A stretch of DNA of 64,000 nt from Capsicum annuum (taxonomy: Eukaryota > Streptophyta > Magnoliopsida > Solanales > Solanaceae). Every line of letters starts with the position of its first letter. Position 1 is the first letter of the stretch. A program made the position numbers and the translations under genes. The notes beneath the pieces are model-generated. The model was given only the letters and a program-made list of their open reading frames with translations. It was not told the origin of the DNA and did no database searches. The DNA is taken from contig NC_061119.1 in assembly GCF_002878395.1 (NCBI RefSeq), forward strand, positions 15,863,960-15,927,959. The letters are read 5' to 3'. Below are positions 1 to 7,899 of this stretch, piece after piece.

Positions 1-510
1 GGTGATGTCCCTAACAGAGTTTGGTCTAGTAAGAATGTTTCTTATGATCATATTAAAGTCTTTGTTTGTAAAGCTTTTGTGCATATTCCTAAGAATGAAA
101 GGTGAAAGTTGGATGTTAAAACTAGGCAGTGTATCTTCATTGGTTATAGTCAAGATGAATTTGGCTATCGCTTCTATGAACCAGTTGAGAAGAAACTTGT
201 TAGAAGCTATGATGTTGTGTTCTTTGAATACCAAACAATTGAAGATTTTGATACAACTGAGAACGTTTATTCTCAGAGTTGTGAGAGTCTAGTTGATGCT
301 CATCTAGTTCCTTTGACTACTACTCCCGAAGAAAATCTTCATGATAATGAAAATCAAGCTGATAATGAAGATGATAATTATGTTCAGAATGACCAGCAGG
401 ATGTTGTTGATGCTCCAGTGCAAGTTGATATGGTTGATAATTAAAAAGTTGTTGATGTTTTAAAGAGTTCTCTCAGATGATCTAATATAGATAAAATATC
501 TTCATTTTGT
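1..510 (+). pseudogene. Copia A integrase C-terminal region and linker
   Basis: The frame beginning near 109 reads DVKTRQCIFIGYSQDEFGY and then an EPVEKKLVRSYDVVF stretch, the conserved copia segment after the integrase core. It is followed by an acidic linker rich in D, N and E. Upstream, in the same frame, KAFVHIPKNER is followed by a stop (TGA near 104), so the apparent start at 109 is only a methionine inside a broken polyprotein. The linker reaches a stop at 442-444 and is cut by the TIR element at 511. The reading resumes at 1755 with the RT lead-in YSPNEYVLL. No function is expected. Confidence 0.85.
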
Positions 511-1748
511 TATTCATACGTCCAAACTACACCTCTCTTACGAGAGAGTAAGCGGTCGTCGTCAAATATATAAACCAACTAGGTTGGGGTCGAATCCCAC
601 AGGGAATATGGTGCTAATTAAGTTGTGTGTAGATTAGTTGACTTTTAATCATTCGTTTTCGTAAAATAAATAGGGGGATTTGATTCAGTTCATAAATTAA
701 TGGTTTCAGTTTAACAACATAAAATAAGTGTAGTAGTATTCAAATTCACAGAAAGATCAAGCTAGGGTTATGTCCACCTTGTAGTTTTCAATACTTTCTA
801 ACTCTGGGCTTTACGAATTCATACATGCATCATTCTTACAGAGAAATGTATTGTATTTAATAACATAATCCTAGTGTTTCTCAACCATGAAGGACTAATT
901 CACTTTAGTTCTCTTGAATCAAAAGCGTTTACCCAAAAAAAAATATGAAATCTCCAAGTAGTTAATCCTTCTAAGGCATTAATATATGAAATAGGGGTTG
1001 GTAATCCTATTTTCTTGTCACTACTCTCCTTTTCTAACAACAACCTTTCTTTCAAACAAGTTTTATTTTAAGGCATATCCTCTATGTTTGCAACCACGAG
1101 AATTCAGGATAAACGAAGAGAGTATGATGTAAACAAATCAATGCATAATGAATTCAAAATCTAAAGTAATAGATTGTATGCTACAAGGCTTCCATAACCC
1201 TAAATAATAAACTTAGCTACTCATGAATAAAATGAAAATCACAATAGAAATATTCATCATACCAAAAACTAGAAGACAATCTTGGTGTGTGAATACTGAG
1301 AGCAAGAACAAAAAATGTTTTTCTCTCTCTCTCAAGCAAAATCACCTTTCTCCTCCCTCTGGATAATATAGAATAATTGAATAATCAATAAAAATTCAGC
1401 ATTAAGCCTTTTAATAATATGTTCTCTCATAATTGCCTTCTAGGTCCTTGAACTAATTATAAATCACAAGCTGGCCTTTGACATGGTTTTTAGGTGCCAC
1501 ATTTGGTCCAAATTGTAGTTTCTAGGCATCACATTTGGTCCAGGTTGCTACTCTCTCTTGTATCATATTCCATCCACATTCCATAGTCCCATAATGTCTT
1601 CATCTACCTCATTAATGCATGAAATCATGATAATCACATCGGTTAGCTCAATTACATAGAAGTAGAGTAAAAACATAAGAAACTAGGCACTTTATTCTCT
1701 AAACATAGCTAAAATATGGATAAATTATGGTGCTTAGGCGTATAAATA
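511..1748. mobile_element. Non-coding terminal-inverted-repeat element inserted in copia A
   Basis: This 1,238 bp block interrupts the copia A polyprotein. Its ends form an imperfect inverted repeat: the left 20 bp (511-530, TATTCATACGTCCAAACTAC) match the complement of the right 20 bp (1729-1748, TATTTATACGCCTAAGCACC) at 14 of 20 positions. If the first TA is read as duplicated target, it would be a TA insertion; no longer TSD is visible. No coding sequence was found. Near the left end are a hairpin at 533-548 (six-pair stem, TACG loop) and a T-arm-like fold at 585-599. A CT-rich run lies near 1321-1333. Family unknown; a MITE-like or non-autonomous DNA transposon is the simplest reading. 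Confidence 0.6.
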
Positions 1749-3340
1749 CTCCCAAGATCAGTTATTCTCCCAATGAGTATGTACTCTTGACTGGGGAGAA
1801 CTTGAGAGTTTTGATGAGGCCATAGAAAGTGAAGAAAAAGAAAAGTGGTTCGATGCTATGGAAGATAAAATTAAATCTTTGTGTGATAATCATACCTTTG
1901 ATTTGGTTAAGCTGCCTAAAGACAGAAAAGCGTTGAAAAACAGGTGGGTTTTTCAGGTGAAGCATGAAGATGTTAACCCAGTTCCACGGTAGAAGGCTAG
2001 ATTTGTTGTGAAGGGATTTAACCAAAAAAGGAGAGTTGATTTTGATGAGATATTCTCCCCAATTGTTAAGGTTTCATCCATTCGTGTGATTCTAGGCTTA
2101 GCTGTAAGTCTAGATTTAGAGGTTGAGTAAATGGATGTTAAAAATGCTTTTCTCCATGGTGACCTAGATGAAGAAATTTATATGGAGCAACCCGAAGGTT
2201 TTGAAGTCAAAGTAAAAGAGAATTATGTTTGAAAATTGAAGACGAGCTTGTATGGTTTGAAACAAGATCCTAGGCAGTGGTACAGGAAGTTTTATTCCTT
2301 TATGAGTTAGCAGGGCTTCAAGAAGACTACTTCAGACCATTGTGTTTTTGTGAAAAAATTCTTGTATGGTGACTTTATTATTGTGTTGCATTATGTTGAT
2401 GACATGTTTGTTGTTGGTCATAATGCTTGCAGGATTCAAAAGTTGAAGCAAGAGTTGAGTAAGTCTTTTTCTAAGTAAGACTTAGGACCAACAAATTAAA
2501 TTCTTGGCATGCAGATTGTCTGTGACAGAAAGGCCAAGAAGTTATGGTTATCACAAGAGAAGTACATTCAGAAAGTACTTCGAAGGTTTAACAAGGACAA
2601 GGCTAAGGTTGTCAGCACACCTTTAGCTATGCATTTGAAGTTAAGCACGAAGCAGTGTCCTTCCAGTGATGATGAGAACGAAGACATGAAGAAAGTTCCT
2701 TATGCTTCAGGTGTTGGTAGTTTAATGTATGTAATGGTTTGCACATGACCAGATATTGCTCATGCCATTGGTGTTGTTATTCTTTTTCTTTCTAATACAG
2801 AAGAGAACATTGAATGTTGTTAAGTAGATTATGAGATATCATTGTGGCACTTCCAGTCTGAGTTTGTGTTTTGGTACAGGAAAGCCTATTCTTTGTGGTT
2901 ATACTGATTTAGATATGGCCAATGATGTTGATACTCGCAAGTCTACTTCAGGGTATTTTGTTACTTTTGTAGGGGGAGCTTTGTCTTAGCAATCTAGGTT
3001 GGAAAAATGTGTTTCTCTATCTACTACAAAAGCTGAGCTTATTGTTGCCGTTGAAGCTTGTAAAGAATTGCTTTAGACAAAGATATTCTTGGGGGCACTT
3101 TGTTGTGATCAAGAGAGGTATGTGCTTCATTACGACAATCAAAGTGCCATACATCTTGTCAAGAATTCTACATTTCATGGTCGGTCTAAACACATTGATA
3201 TCAGATACCATTAGATTTGAAATGTGTTAAATTCTAAGTTGTTTGAACTTGAGAAGATTCATATTGATGATAATGGTTCTGATATAATGACTAAAGCTTT
3301 GCCAAGAGGAAAGTTTGAATATTGTTGCATGATCGCCAGG
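1749..3340 (+). pseudogene. Copia A reverse transcriptase and RNase H
   Basis: RT begins with YSPNEYVLL at about 1764. Recognisable blocks follow: [43 protein letters not shown], and the catalytic HYVDDMFVVG at about 2390-2419 with both aspartates kept. The next part reads ILGMQI and PYASGVGSLMYVMVCT, then RNase H motifs around 2900-3060 (DVDTRKSTSGYFVTF, then LSTTKAELIVAVEAC). At least eight in-frame stops and several frame changes are present. The open piece at 2509-2748 is a surviving segment, not a gene. The end merges into the PPT before the LTR. Confidence 0.9.
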
Positions 3341-3377
3341 ATGGTGGTCTCCTCCACATAGTTAGGAGCGGGAGAAT

Positions 3378-4563
3378 TGTTAGGTTATTTGGTCTTTTTC
3401 TCTTCCTATGTGGATAAATGAAGCCCAATTTGGACCAACCTACTTTTGATCCTAGGCCCATTACTATTAGGCATATATATTGATCTTTTTAGATGTTATT
3501 CACCATCAGAAAAAGAGAGTTTTCAGCAGCCAAAGAGAGACAAACAAAGCTGATTTTTGCACCTAAATTCCAGCCACAGCTGTTAACTTCAAATTACGAT
3601 TCCTGCTTCGTTTCTTGTCCGATTGAGCTGATTTTTGGACCGATTGTTCCTCTCATCTCAATATTTTATTAGGAATTAACCGATCTTGATTTAGTGGCCT
3701 GTATCTCATATTCTTCACTCCCGAATAGTAGCTGCCATTTTTGTACTTTCGCTCCTTTATTTCTCTAGTGTTTGGTGCTATGATTTATGTTTTATTTCTT
3801 GTTGTTTGACACTTATTTTGTGTCCATTTTAGGGAATAATATTGTAAATATTTGGTAATTATAGTGGAGGTTTGGTCCCATGGTTTTTACTCTTCACACC
3901 GAAGGGGTTTCTGCGTAAATTTGGTGTCTTGTGTGATTGTCTTTATTCTTGCCCTATCGTATTTGTGTGTTAATTTATTTGATACCATGTTACTTTTTTT
4001 TTCTCTTGGTTTGCTTGTCTCCTCTTAGTTTAAATTTGAAAGGAAAGTTTAGACTTGGGTATTCTTCCGCATCTATCCTTTTGGGCTCTTTCATAGTGTC
4101 CCTGTCTTTCCCAGCATATATAACCCCACTTCAATGAGTGTTTCAAAGTCCTGGGTATTCTTCATTACTTCGAACTCTTTTGTTCAAAAATGATTGTTCT
4201 CAACTCAAATTCCTTCTTCGAGTACAACTCCTCGCATTGATAAAACTCCTTATTCTATTTGAACCCCTTGTTTGAGTGAAACTCTTTCTCGTCAACTTAT
4301 CAATAAGTTGTTGTATTCAACTACAAATCCTTATTTATCACACGTGATCTTTCTCTTCAGCTTATCAATAAGGTATTGTATTCATCAACTTCTTCTTTAT
4401 CACACGTGATTATAATTACATTGACACGACTTATCCATTCCTGACTTCAAGCAAACTATTATGTGTCATCAAGTGAGATCAAATTCTTCCTTCATGTGTT
4501 TGGACCAACTTGAGTAACATGTTTCATTTATATGACAATCATCGAAACTTTATTGATCTAACA
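3378..4563 (+). repeat. 3' LTR of copia A
   Basis: The LTR opens TGTTAG directly after a purine-rich tract and closes CTAACA, a perfect 6 bp terminal inverted repeat, giving 1,186 bp. It contains a two-copy direct repeat of about 65 bp (roughly 4296-4412) in which the palindrome CTTATCAATAAG and a CACGTG box recur. The single short ORF at 3937-4137 looks fortuitous. The end is inferred from the terminal inverted repeat, because the partner LTR is not in the window. Confidence 0.75.
4296..4412 (+). repeat. Two-copy direct repeat with G-boxes in LTR A
   Basis: Two units each hold CTTATCAATAAG, then a TTGTATTCA run, then a TTATCACACGTGAT block. CACGTG lies at 4341-4346 and 4403-4408. CACGTG is the core of plant G-boxes bound by bZIP and bHLH factors. 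Duplicated boxes in an LTR are typical of promoter/enhancer modules; function here is inferred. Confidence 0.6.
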
Positions 4564-4949
4564 AATTCCCCCTTTTGTCACATGGGGTCTTGTGGCGAGT
4601 TATTCTTTAAAATATTCCAATAAGTTGTATCAAGAGCTAGATCTTGTTAGATCTGTAGACACAATTTTTGATAATTTTCTTTTTATTGAGGAATCCAACG
4701 ACTTTTCCCAATAATATCATTGAATTATTGATTCCTTGTAGCATTGTTCACTTTTATGTGAAATTGTAAGAAAGTGGGACAAACAAGGTTATTGTCTCGA
4801 TTATTTTCAAGGAAAATAGAATACCTATTTTGTTTGTTTTAGTTGGTTTCCTATGGAATGGAACAAGAGTGAAAGTTTGTTCTCCTTGTTCACTTCAAGC
4901 ATAATTTCATTCCTCAAATTTTTAGCCATGTAACTATGGCGGCTGTCTA
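4564..4949 (+). repeat. Extra copy of the copia X 5' leader, left of the viral insert
   Basis: The stretch 4830-4949 closely matches 7028-7170 on the other side of the caulimovirid insert; both finish with the same ~25 bp containing CCATGTAACTATGGCGGC. The stretch 4581-4622 matches 46150-46192. A primer-site-like TGTATCAAGAGC lies at about 4628-4639. I read this as a rearranged piece of an X-type copia leader. No coding sequence is seen. Confidence 0.55.
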
Positions 4950-4950
4950 A

Positions 4951-5097
4951 CAATTATTAGATAATAATATAAATATAATGGATGCACCGGAATATATAGA
5001 AAAAACACTAATAGGATCAGTAAAACTATGGTTTGCAAATCTAACCGAAAATAGCAAAAAAGTATTAAGAACTAATAAACCTAGTTTTCCTCATTAA
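4951..5097 (+). pseudogene. Coat-protein-like fragment of the caulimovirid insert (inverted)
   Basis: A 48-codon open stretch on the plus strand, ending with TAA at 5095-5097. It contains APEYIEKTLIGSVKLWF and NLTENSKKVL, which resemble the helical part of caulimovirid capsid domains. It has the opposite orientation to the three neighbouring small ORFs, and its 3' end overlaps the end of the 186-residue ORF. An inversion or deletion junction therefore lies near 5080-5097. The assignment rests on weak resemblance and the viral context. The methionine at 4978 is probably internal. Confidence 0.45.
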
Positions 5098-5641
5098 TTT
5101 TTTGTTCTTTATTGATTTCTAAATTTTTTGTATTTGTTAATATTTCTGTGTATGTTTCACTATCTTCAGACTCATAATTATCTGTCTCTTCAATATCTAT
5201 ATTATTTATTTCTAATTCTTCATTTTTTATTTCTAATTTTTCCTTAAATTGATTTATCTCATTTAGCAATTTTTGTTCTCTATTTTTTTCTTCTTTTTCT
5301 TTCTGTCTTTGTTCATATAGTTCTTTTAACATTTGTAATTCTTTTTCTAGTTCAGCAATCCTACTATTTTTAGTTTCTTCTATTTTTCGTATTTCTTCCG
5401 TAGTTTGTTGCTTTATTTTTTCTATCTCTTTTTTCCTATCTATCTCTTCATTTTCTTTTTCTATTCTTACCATTGCTGTTAATTTATCTTCTAATTTTAA
5501 TTCTTCTTTTTCTAACATTAGATATAAATGTTCACCTATTTTCTTATATCTTCGTCCTAGATTAGAAAATACTATTTTTATTTTTGATCCTTCGTAGTTT
5601 TCATATATTTTTTCATCTATTATAAATTCTTCTTTATTCAT
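5081..5641 (-). CDS. Caulimovirid small ORF 3, coiled-coil protein (186 aa)
   Basis: An intact 186-codon ORF. The first ~50 residues form a mixed domain (IYENYEGSKIKIVFSNLGRR). Residues ~50-150 are an extremely charged K/E/I/L-rich region with the heptad character of a long coiled coil. The tail is acidic (EETDNYESEDSET). The ATG overlaps the stop of the preceding ORF as ATGA at 5638-5641, which supports this start. Coiled-coil small proteins of caulimovirids act as virion-associated or assembly factors; that role is inferred from family and position. The C-terminus coincides with the inversion junction, so the natural end may be lost. A host coiled-coil gene is unlikely given the linked ORFs and primer site. 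Confidence 0.6.
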   Translation of the reverse strand: MNKEEFIIDEKIYENYEGSKIKIVFSNLGRRYKKIGEHLYLMLEKEELKLEDKLTAMVRIEKENEEIDRKKEIEKIKQQTTEEIRKIEETKNSRIAELEKELQMLKELYEQRQKEKEEKNREQKLLNEINQFKEKLEIKNEELEINNIDIEETDNYESEDSETYTEILTNTKNLEINKEQKINEEN

Positions 5642-5850
5642 TTTATTGTGAATAGGTCATGTTGATATATATATTCTAGACTATCTATTTGTGATTCTAA
5701 TTTTGATATTTCATCTTTTTGCGTATCTATTGAGTTTTTACTAACTCCGGCAAATATATTATAATGTAGTCTCTCTATTCTTATTTTTAATTCTTTTCGT
5801 TTTTCAGAGATAATTTGTTTTAATTCTTTATATTGTTGTATTTTATTCAT
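5638..5850 (-). CDS. Caulimovirid small ORF 2 (70 aa)
   Basis: An intact 70-codon ORF reached from the upstream ORF by an ATGA overlap at 5847-5850 and linked to the next by ATGA at 5638-5641. The sequence is lysine- and glutamate-rich with two predicted helical runs (EKRKELKIRIERLHYN; QKDEISKLESQIDSLEY), the second with leucine/isoleucine heptads. No catalytic motif is visible. In virus genomes arranged this way, such ORFs are translated by leaky scanning or reinitiation from one pregenomic RNA. Exact function unknown. Confidence 0.6.
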   Translation of the reverse strand: MNKIQQYKELKQIISEKRKELKIRIERLHYNIFAGVSKNSIDTQKDEISKLESQIDSLEYIYQHDLFTIK

Positions 5851-6104
5851 TTTAAATTATATTTATAATATCTCGGTGGATATCTAAATCTAATTTTATC
5901 ATAATTAGGTGGTATATGTTTCATTCTTCTAGATTTTAAATGTGTTATTAATTTTGATTCAATACTAGATATTAATGTAATTAAGTAGGCTAGTTTTTGT
6001 GGATTTTCTTTTGTTTTATTTAGACTTATATATTCTGAATAATTACTAATTAAGGATTCTTTAATTTTTCTAAAAGCTTCTCTATTTTTAAATGGTCTTC
6101 GCAT
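5847..6104 (-). CDS. Caulimovirid small ORF 1 (85 aa)
   Basis: An intact 85-codon ORF, the first after the leader. It starts about 100 nt downstream of the primer-binding site (6203-6214) on the minus strand. It is basic, with helical N-terminal two thirds and a tail rich in R, P and Y (KIRFRYPPRYYKY). Its 5' part (6058-6104) is duplicated at 6742-6788, where the copy is truncated. No motif of known activity was seen. Assigned as the first caulimovirid ORF by position and by its ATGA link to the next ORF. Confidence 0.6.
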   Translation of the reverse strand: MRRPFKNREAFRKIKESLISNYSEYISLNKTKENPQKLAYLITLISSIESKLITHLKSRRMKHIPPNYDKIRFRYPPRYYKYNLK

Positions 6105-6220
6105 AATTAATTAATTATAAGTAAAATTTTTTAACTCTAAATATGATTTTAATAACTTAATAACTCTTAACATGTATATTCTAACTCTAACTCTAGTATA
6201 TAGCTCTGATACCATTTGGA
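6058..6220 (-). repeat. 163 bp viral direct repeat, copy 1 (second copy 6742-6904)
   Basis: 6058-6220 and 6742-6904 are nearly identical over 163 bp; I could find only one difference by eye. Each spans the start of small ORF 1, the AT-rich leader and the primer-binding site. The copies flank about 520 bp of promoter/leader sequence, as if one and a bit genome lengths joined across the primer site. Confidence 0.85.
6203..6214 (-). promoter_or_regulatory. Primer-binding site of the caulimovirid segment, copy 1
   Basis: The minus strand reads TGGTATCAGAGC, complementary to the 3' end of plant initiator tRNA-Met, the usual caulimovirid minus-strand primer. It lies between the promoter block (TATA at 6407-6413) and the first ORF (6104). 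Confidence 0.75.
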
Positions 6221-6406
6221 GGGGGGTGCGCGGATTTAATAGATATAATAGATTCATAGCTTTGTTATTTCTGAGCTTTGTTGTTCCATAGCTTTTTCCA
6301 TTGAAATATGTTTATCTAATTAACTGAGTAATATTTTTTGTGGATTGGAGAGAGCAAAGTGCTTCAACGCATGAAGGCTTGCCTTTTGCAATGCCTTCTG
6401 CCTCTG

Positions 6407-6413
6407 TTATATA
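6407..6413 (-). promoter_or_regulatory. TATA box of the pararetroviral promoter
   Basis: The minus strand reads CGTTCTATATAACAGAGGC around 6401-6420, a canonical TATATAA. It lies upstream of the leader, primer site and small ORFs. Farther upstream on the minus strand are an ACGT core in a TTACGTAAAG context (around 6500-6510), a triple repeat (6626-6692) and GATAAGATAA (around 6693-6702), a layout like caulimovirid pregenomic promoters. Confidence 0.55.
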
Positions 6414-6625
6414 GAACGAGAAAAGTTTATAATTTACATGTTTCTAATTTCTAAAAACTAAAAAAGTCAAAGAAAGGGGCTAACTTTCCTAACTTAACTT
6501 TACGTAAACAGTTTCAACTATTTCAACAACCTAATAAATGTACAACTATTCTAATAAAGACTTTTGTTACATAATATACAATAATTCTGTTTTTGTACAG
6601 TGTCTTGTCTCCTTTGATTTTGTCG

Positions 6626-6692
6626 TATCTGCTCCATTATTGCTCTGTATCTGCTCCATTATTGCTCTTTTATCTGCTCCATTATTGCTCTT
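6626..6692 (-). repeat. Triple 22-23 bp enhancer-like repeat
   Basis: Three consecutive units at 6626-6647, 6648-6670 and 6671-6692, each containing TATCTGCTCCATTATTGCTC on the plus strand. On the minus strand they lie about 220-280 nt upstream of the TATA box, beside GATA motifs. An enhancer role is inferred from position. Confidence 0.75.
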
Positions 6693-6886
6693 TATCTTAT
6701 CTTTCCAGCTGACATTTTGTCTTCTTTATTCTAGATGTACCTCTTTAATTTTTCTAAAAGCTTCTCTATTTTTAAATGGTCTTCGCATAATTAATTAATT
6801 ATAAGTAAAAATTTTTAACTCTAAATATGATTTTAATAACTTAATAACTCTTAACATGTATATTCTAACTCTAACTCTAGTATATA

Positions 6887-6898
6887 GCTCTGATACCA
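6887..6898 (-). promoter_or_regulatory. Primer-binding site of the caulimovirid segment, copy 2
   Basis: A second exact TGGTATCAGAGC on the minus strand, inside the 163 bp duplicate 6742-6904. Only six bases separate it from the right edge of the viral segment. Confidence 0.75.
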
Positions 6899-6904
6899 TT
6901 TGGA

Positions 6905-7899
6905 TTTTTTTCTTTTCTATCCATATTTGAGAAGAAACAATTAAGAAAGGTATTAACACTTAGAAAATTCAATTTCTTTGATTCACTTATTATAATGGAA
7001 CAAGGTTAGTGTTCCTACTATTATCTACTTTGAAATTCCTATTTTGTTAGTTTTTGTTTGTTGACTATGGAATAGAACAAGAGTGAAAGTTTGTTCGCTC
7101 TTCTTATTTCACTGCAAGCATTATTTCATTCCTAATTTTTTTTAGCCATGTAACTATGGCGGCTGTCTAAAGTTATTTTACCGTATTGACTTCCTTAATT
7201 TTATATTAGTTATTTAAATATTTGTTTAAAATTTTGCTGGGATAGTTAAGTTTTCTTTGACTTCTTTACTTTTCGTTTTTTGATTGTTACTAAGAATAAC
7301 AAAAGAAAGTTTGAATTTTTTAAGAGAATTTCTGGAAAAAGGGAGTATTAAACATATAATTATAATCTATAATGGTTCTATTTTGAATTGAAGTGATCTT
7401 TTATTTATTTAAGTTCTTTATATTTAATTGAGCAGATTGAAACAATATGTTCTCAAAGTAAACTCTTTTGTGTAGATTTATTTACTGTGAACATTTAAGT
7501 ATGTTTTATCTTTGAGAAATAATTATAAAAAAAGAGATCGTTTTGGCCAGATTATGATATTTATGAACATGTAATACATTTTTAATACATGTTGATAATG
7601 AGTCTGTCCAAAAAAAGACATATTGTTAGTCATTTTAGTAATCAATGTTCATGAACTATGTATAAGAGTACCATTTACAAGTTATTATTTTTGTCCAATG
7701 ATTAAATTACAATGTTGTGTTAGGTATCTTGAGATGAGCCACTTTTGTGTACATGTGTTTGATTAATATGCAGTTTTTAGTTTATTTGTTACATTTTCCT
7801 TTATTTTTATTTAATTTGATTATATTTACACATACATGATTTATTTGATGGTTAATTATGAGGATTATTTATTTATCTTATATTGTGTTCTATATCTGC
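6905..7899 (+). other. Copia X: LTR remnant, primer site and leader
   Basis: Positions 6905-6939 match the last ~36 bp of the X 3' LTR (ending at 46036), so they are the tail of the X 5' LTR truncated by the viral segment. A decayed primer site (AAGGTATTAACAC, 6947-6959) corresponds to TGGTATCAAGAC at 46045. The leader to about 7170 is repeated at 4770-4949. From 7170 to 7899 the sequence is AT-rich and presumably decayed gag, but I see no recognisable motif. Confidence 0.6.

Larger units (their letters stand above)
1..4563 (+). mobile_element. Ty1/copia retrotransposon A, left end outside window
   Basis: The 3' portion of a copia element. In order it holds the integrase C-terminal part, reverse transcriptase, RNase H, a polypurine tract (around 3365-3377) and a 3' LTR. 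The order IN-RT-RNase H is diagnostic of copia. The body is broken by a TIR element at 511-1748 and by many stops and frameshifts, so it is not autonomous. The 5' LTR, gag and protease lie outside the window, so the TSD cannot be checked; the 5 bp after the LTR are AATTC. Confidence 0.9.
4950..6904 (-). mobile_element. Caulimovirid (endogenous pararetrovirus) segment, rearranged
   Basis: On the minus strand, from right to left, the segment holds a primer-site block, an enhancer-like triple repeat, a TATA box, a second copy of the primer-site block and three small ORFs joined by ATGA stop/start overlaps. An oppositely oriented coat-protein-like fragment follows. The 12-nt primer site TGGTATCAGAGC, compact overlapping ORFs and a non-LTR promoter are the pattern of Caulimoviridae. 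The genus is not determined; ATGA coupling of small ORFs is known from tungro- and badnavirus-type genomes. No RT, protease or movement-protein region is present, and the fragment is inverted and partly duplicated, so it cannot encode a complete virus. Confidence 0.7.

Noticed and set aside
585..599. tRNA gene or tRNA-derived SINE
   Set aside because: Only a T-arm-like fold is present; no acceptor stem, D-arm, anticodon arm or poly(A)/T tail was found nearby.
5081..5641. Host coiled-coil (kinesin- or myosin-like) gene
   Set aside because: It is linked by an ATGA overlap to another small ORF and preceded by a caulimovirid primer site and promoter; a viral origin explains all of this.
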